DNA from: Methylotenera sp.
GTDB lineage: Bacteria > Pseudomonadota > Gammaproteobacteria > Burkholderiales > Methylophilaceae
Direction: 5' to 3'
Assembly: GCA_025351225.1 (NCBI GenBank)
Contig: JANXWL010000039.1
Span: 1 to 48,761 of the forward strand
Length of the DNA stretch: 48,761 nt
Shown here: piece by piece, positions 45,380 through 48,761 of the stretch
Layout of the letters: each line of letters starts with the position of its first letter
Numbering within the stretch: position 1 is the first letter of the stretch
The notes under the pieces: generated by a model
Seen by the model: the letters and a program-made list of their open reading frames with translations, nothing else
Database searches by the model: none
Told to the model about the DNA's origin: nothing
Position numbers and translations under genes: made by a program

Positions 45380-46459
45380 ATGAGCGATAACCAAACACCT
45401 CAACCCATCGCTAAATCGGTGCTTTCGCGCTTCGAGCCGATTGCACGGCTTTCGCCTAACCGTTTAGAAGAGCTGGCGGCGGTGTGCTTTACCGAGCATA
45501 TCAGCAAAGATTTAGACCCAACCCGCATGAAATCGCATACCCAAGCGCTATATTTGGTGAAGGGTGATTTAGGTATTCGTTACGAATCGGGCAATAAGCT
45601 TATTTTGCGGGCGGGCACAGATGCCGCTAAACACCCGTTAGATGCCAATCGTTTAAAAATTAAAGACACCATCGCGCTTACTGCCATTGAGGTGGTACGC
45701 ATTGATTTAGATTTGCTCGACATCATGATGACTTGGGATCAGCTATCTGGCTACCCACCAGCGCAAACGCAAAAAATGCTAAACGTGCAAACTAGCAAGA
45801 AAGAATGGAAGCTAGACGAAGCTAGTTTTAATGCATTCAAACTGCAAAATGGTGTGTTTAGCATGCTGCCACCAGCCAATATTGAAGCCATGTTTGCGCG
45901 TATGGCGCCAATAGAAGTTGAAGCTGGCCAAGCCATTATTACACAAGGGCAAGAGGGTGATTATTACTATTTAATTGTGCAAGGCATTGCCAGTGTTACG
46001 CGCTTAAAAGACCCTAGTCAGCCACCAATAGAGCTAGCAGAGATTGCCAATGGTGCAGGTTTTGGTGAAGAAGCTTTGGCATCAGATACCAAACGCAATG
46101 CTACAGTGACGATGAAAACGGCTGGCCAGCTATTGCGACTAAAAAAACAAGATTTTATCGAGCTATTAAAAGCACCCATTATTAACACCATTAACCGCGC
46201 AGAGGCAGATGCTAAAGTGCAAGCAGGAGCAGAGTGGCTGGATGTGCGTTTTGAGTCAGAATATACTTATCACCACATAGAAGGCGCCATTAGCGCGCCC
46301 CTGCACGAGCTACGCAGCACACTACCGCAGTTAGATAATACCAAAGAATATATCGTGTATTGCCAAACTGGTCGCCGTAGCAGTGCCGCCGCGTTTATAC
46401 TCGCACAGTTTGGGTTTAAAGCTGTGGTATTAGAAGGTGGCACTAGAAATAGTAGTTAA
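45380..46459 (+). CDS. Cyclic-nucleotide-binding protein (one degenerate plus one intact-looking cNMP domain) fused to C-terminal rhodanese domain
   Basis: 359 aa; second cNMP domain EAGQAIITQGQEGDYYYLIVQGIASV...GAGFGEEALASDTKRNATVTM (phosphate-binding cassette); rhodanese LDVRFESEYTYHHIEGAISAPLHEL...VYCQTGRRSSAAAFIL with catalytic Cys; no HTH seen. Confidence 0.88.
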   Translation: MSDNQTPQPIAKSVLSRFEPIARLSPNRLEELAAVCFTEHISKDLDPTRMKSHTQALYLVKGDLGIRYESGNKLILRAGTDAAKHPLDANRLKIKDTIALTAIEVVRIDLDLLDIMMTWDQLSGYPPAQTQKMLNVQTSKKEWKLDEASFNAFKLQNGVFSMLPPANIEAMFARMAPIEVEAGQAIITQGQEGDYYYLIVQGIASVTRLKDPSQPPIELAEIANGAGFGEEALASDTKRNATVTMKTAGQLLRLKKQDFIELLKAPIINTINRAEADAKVQAGAEWLDVRFESEYTYHHIEGAISAPLHELRSTLPQLDNTKEYIVYCQTGRRSSAAAFILAQFGFKAVVLEGGTRNSS

Positions 46460-46466
46460 TAGGGGC

Positions 46467-48146
46467 TTACTTTTTATCGCTAATTTTCAAAATTAAACAA
46501 GCTGAAACATTTTTTAGCGCACAGCTTTTAGTTAAAGCCGCTATTGCGCCAGCCTTATCATTCAATCGCTTTAAAGCAAAAGCCTTTGCAAAATAAGCTT
46601 GAGCATCGTCTGGCTTAATTGCAATTGCTTGGTTAAGCGATGCCAAAGCTTCTTTAAATTGCCCTGTACCCAAATACGCACTGCCAAGGTTTTCATGCGC
46701 TTGATAAATAGTGGGGTCAATCGCCAGTACGCGTTTAAAATCTTCCACCGCCGCTTTTGGTTTTTGCTGGTGAAGCTCAGCTAGACCGCGATTATAAAAA
46801 ATGCGTGCTGCACCAACTTGCGTATCACTTTTTAGCAATAAAGCAGCGTCGTTCCATAGTTTATACTCGTCCGAAAAAACGTTTAAGCGATTATGTGATA
46901 GCGGAATCATCGCCAATATCACCACTGCAAAGGCAATAGTCACGGCTTTTCGTTTAGGCAAGCTGTCTAGCGCAAGTGGAATTAGCAACAGAAAACCTGG
47001 TGCCCACAAATAACTGCGATACAGCACAAAGGGCTCCTGCACGCGCACGCTAGAAAACTCAACAAAAAACAACAGCCATGGGTACAGTAATGCAAACCCA
47101 AGCAACCCTAGTTTACCGCGATTGAGCAAAAGCTTTAAGCCAATTGCGCCATACGCTATAAAACAACCAACCTTTAGCCAGTTTTGCCAATCATTTAAGT
47201 TGCTGGCAAAAGGCTCGCGCATGTCAATCGACATCCATGCGGGGTTGGGCACTGACCATAAAAATAGATATTTAAAAAACAAACCAGCTTGCGTTAGCAT
47301 GCTTAATAACTGTATGTTTTGGCTGCTGCTAGCAATATTATGCTGCGTAAATAGTGCGCTGGCGTCATGCTCGGCCGTTGCAGCAATGCCCCTAGACCTA
47401 AGCGCAACAAAAATTGCTATCGCTATAAGTCCCAACCATGTAGCCGCTATTGCGCGCCAATTGGCTTGTATAGACGGTTTAATTAACAGGGCTATGGCTG
47501 CCAATAAAGCAGGTGCCAATAAACTATGCTCTTTAGAAAAAACCGCACAAAAATAAAATAGTACAGATAGTACCAACCAAATGGCTTGTTGCAGCTTTTG
47601 TGGGCTTAACAAGCCTTTGATATAGCTTATTTGCATGGCCAATACAAACAAAGTAGCCATCACAATGCTGCGCTCTACCACGTAGCCCACAGCATACACA
47701 GCCACAGGGTGGCAGGCAAAGGCTAGGGCGCCTAGCCAAGCACCCCAGTTGTTGGGCGCAGTAAAAAAAGCAGTTAAAGTAGTTGTTTGGTGTACAGTTT
47801 GGCTGTTTTTGTTTAAAGTTAAACTACATAACTGCTGTAGCAACACTAACACCAATACAGTATTGGCAAAATGCAGCAATAAGTTACCAAGGTGCAAGGG
47901 CAGTGGCGTGTCAGAGAACGCGGTAACTGTCCACGCCAAGCTCATATAGGGTAGCCAGCGTGAATATAGATGCCACGGGTCGCTTACAAAATGGTTAACC
48001 GTATCGCTAAAAAAAGGTAAATCATCAAAAAACAGGGTATTGTTAATATAGGGTATATAAACCAACACCACGGCTAATAGCAAGGCCAGTATCATGCCGC
48101 GATGGCGGTTGCGCAGATAATGGATTAATTTGGCTTGAAATGACAT
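46467..48146 (-). CDS. Polytopic membrane protein with C-terminal TPR repeats; TMTC/GT-C glycosyltransferase-like
   Basis: 559 aa; many TM helices, first-loop acidic motif NNTLFFDDLPFF, TPRs AVEDFKRVLAIDPTIYQAHENLGSAYLGTGQFKEALASLNQAIAIKPDDAQAYFAKAFALKRL. Confidence 0.75.
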   Translation of the reverse strand: MSFQAKLIHYLRNRHRGMILALLLAVVLVYIPYINNTLFFDDLPFFSDTVNHFVSDPWHLYSRWLPYMSLAWTVTAFSDTPLPLHLGNLLLHFANTVLVLVLLQQLCSLTLNKNSQTVHQTTTLTAFFTAPNNWGAWLGALAFACHPVAVYAVGYVVERSIVMATLFVLAMQISYIKGLLSPQKLQQAIWLVLSVLFYFCAVFSKEHSLLAPALLAAIALLIKPSIQANWRAIAATWLGLIAIAIFVALRSRGIAATAEHDASALFTQHNIASSSQNIQLLSMLTQAGLFFKYLFLWSVPNPAWMSIDMREPFASNLNDWQNWLKVGCFIAYGAIGLKLLLNRGKLGLLGFALLYPWLLFFVEFSSVRVQEPFVLYRSYLWAPGFLLLIPLALDSLPKRKAVTIAFAVVILAMIPLSHNRLNVFSDEYKLWNDAALLLKSDTQVGAARIFYNRGLAELHQQKPKAAVEDFKRVLAIDPTIYQAHENLGSAYLGTGQFKEALASLNQAIAIKPDDAQAYFAKAFALKRLNDKAGAIAALTKSCALKNVSACLILKISDKK

Positions 48147-48164
48147 AATGAGCTAACCTTTAAA

Positions 48165-48190
48165 TAACAAAACCCCTCCGTAGAGGGGTT
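48165..48190 (-). terminator. Intrinsic terminator of the pilin gene
   Basis: AACCCCTCCGTAGAGGGGTT hairpin; on the minus strand followed by TTGTTATTT; directly downstream of the pilin stop. Confidence 0.7.
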
Positions 48191-48208
48191 ACATTGTACG
48201 ACCTAAAT

Positions 48209-48679
48209 CTAGCAACCAAAGGCTTTTTTCAGCAAGTTATCTGTTAATGAACAAGTTGCAACCCATTTCATTACAGTATCCCCTTGGACGGGCGTAGTAG
48301 TAAATGTGACTGTAGAAGTATCAATTGCTGGACTTGCGGCTTTGATGTTTGTTAATGTAACAACAAATTTTCCAACAGATGCAGTAGATACTGTATCAGT
48401 AATGCTTGAAATTTCATTAGTTAATGTGGGTCCAGCTGCAACAAAACCTAAACTCGTCCAGCTACTACCAAAACCACCTGTAACAAAACCGCCATTTTCT
48501 TGAAAATAGCTAGCATAAGCTAATTTTACAGAGTCTACAGAAGTCACAACTTTAGATAATTTCGCTTTGATGATGTAATCTTGATAGGCAGGAATCGCTA
48601 CAGCAGCCAAAATACCGATAATTGCAACTACAATCATCAGCTCGATTAAGGTAAAACCTTTTTGCATTTGTTTCATCAT
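48209..48679 (-). CDS. pilA: Type IVa major-pilin-like protein
   Basis: Start moved to ATG 48679 ([42 protein letters not shown]), SD AAAGGA upstream; short leader, G/F cleavage and Glu5; C-terminal Cys pair [14 protein letters not shown]. Confidence 0.93.
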   Translation of the reverse strand: MMKQMQKGFTLIELMIVVAIIGILAAVAIPAYQDYIIKAKLSKVVTSVDSVKLAYASYFQENGGFVTGGFGSSWTSLGFVAAGPTLTNEISSITDTVSTASVGKFVVTLTNIKAASPAIDTSTVTFTTTPVQGDTVMKWVATCSLTDNLLKKAFGC

Positions 48680-48761
48680 TTTAATTTCCTTTATAAAAAA
48701 TAAATTTAGTATCACTAATTACAGCAGTCACACACCAGAAGTAGTTAATACCAGTGCTTGT

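Noticed and set aside
47122-47556. 144-aa + strand ORF opposite the TPR membrane protein
   Set aside because: Antisense to a clearly coding gene; no SD or domain, low-complexity mirror of TM-coding sequence. The same reasoning removes other overlapping antisense ORFs (e.g. 7437-7811, 33314-33667, 40617-40991, 3515-3841).
48680-48761. Sigma-54 promoter for the pilin gene
   Set aside because: On the minus strand TGGTGTGTGACTGCTG resembles a -24/-12 element but the spacing is one base short, which usually abolishes function. Kept only as unproven.

Overview
This 48.8-kb window reads as AT-leaning betaproteobacterial chromosome. The gene content looks like Methylophilaceae/Methylotenera, but that taxon call is inference. 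It is densely packed and mostly core metabolism and envelope biogenesis. In order it holds: divergent comF (partial) and a bioBFHCD operon; a PEP-CTERM-type exported protein; nadD-proA-holA-lptE-leuS; an orphan HAMP protein; an ArnT-like glycosyltransferase; adk; rsmA-pdxA-surA-lptD; divergent amgK-murU-pepP-ubiH-like x2; a DsbC-like gene; pilB-pilC; a cold-shock gene; icd; rluE-like; a class I glutamine amidotransferase; aroC; an MFS gene; a retropepsin-like gene; two small DUF2970-like proteins; folE2; dxs-ispA-xseB; and a carboxylesterase. The right end carries a tight three-gene cyclic-nucleotide module (CHASE2 adenylate cyclase, metallo-beta-lactamase-fold phosphodiesterase, double cNMP-binding domain plus rhodanese effector). 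It converges on a polytopic TPR/GT-C-like membrane protein next to a type IV pilin gene. I saw no rRNA, tRNA, CRISPR array, transposon or prophage. The points most worth follow-up are the cAMP make/break/sense module with a rhodanese output, the pilin-linked TPR GT-C-like protein, an isocitrate dehydrogenase whose coenzyme pocket carries NAD-type substitutions, a BioD lacking its usual C-terminus, and repeated octamers upstream of the cold-shock gene.
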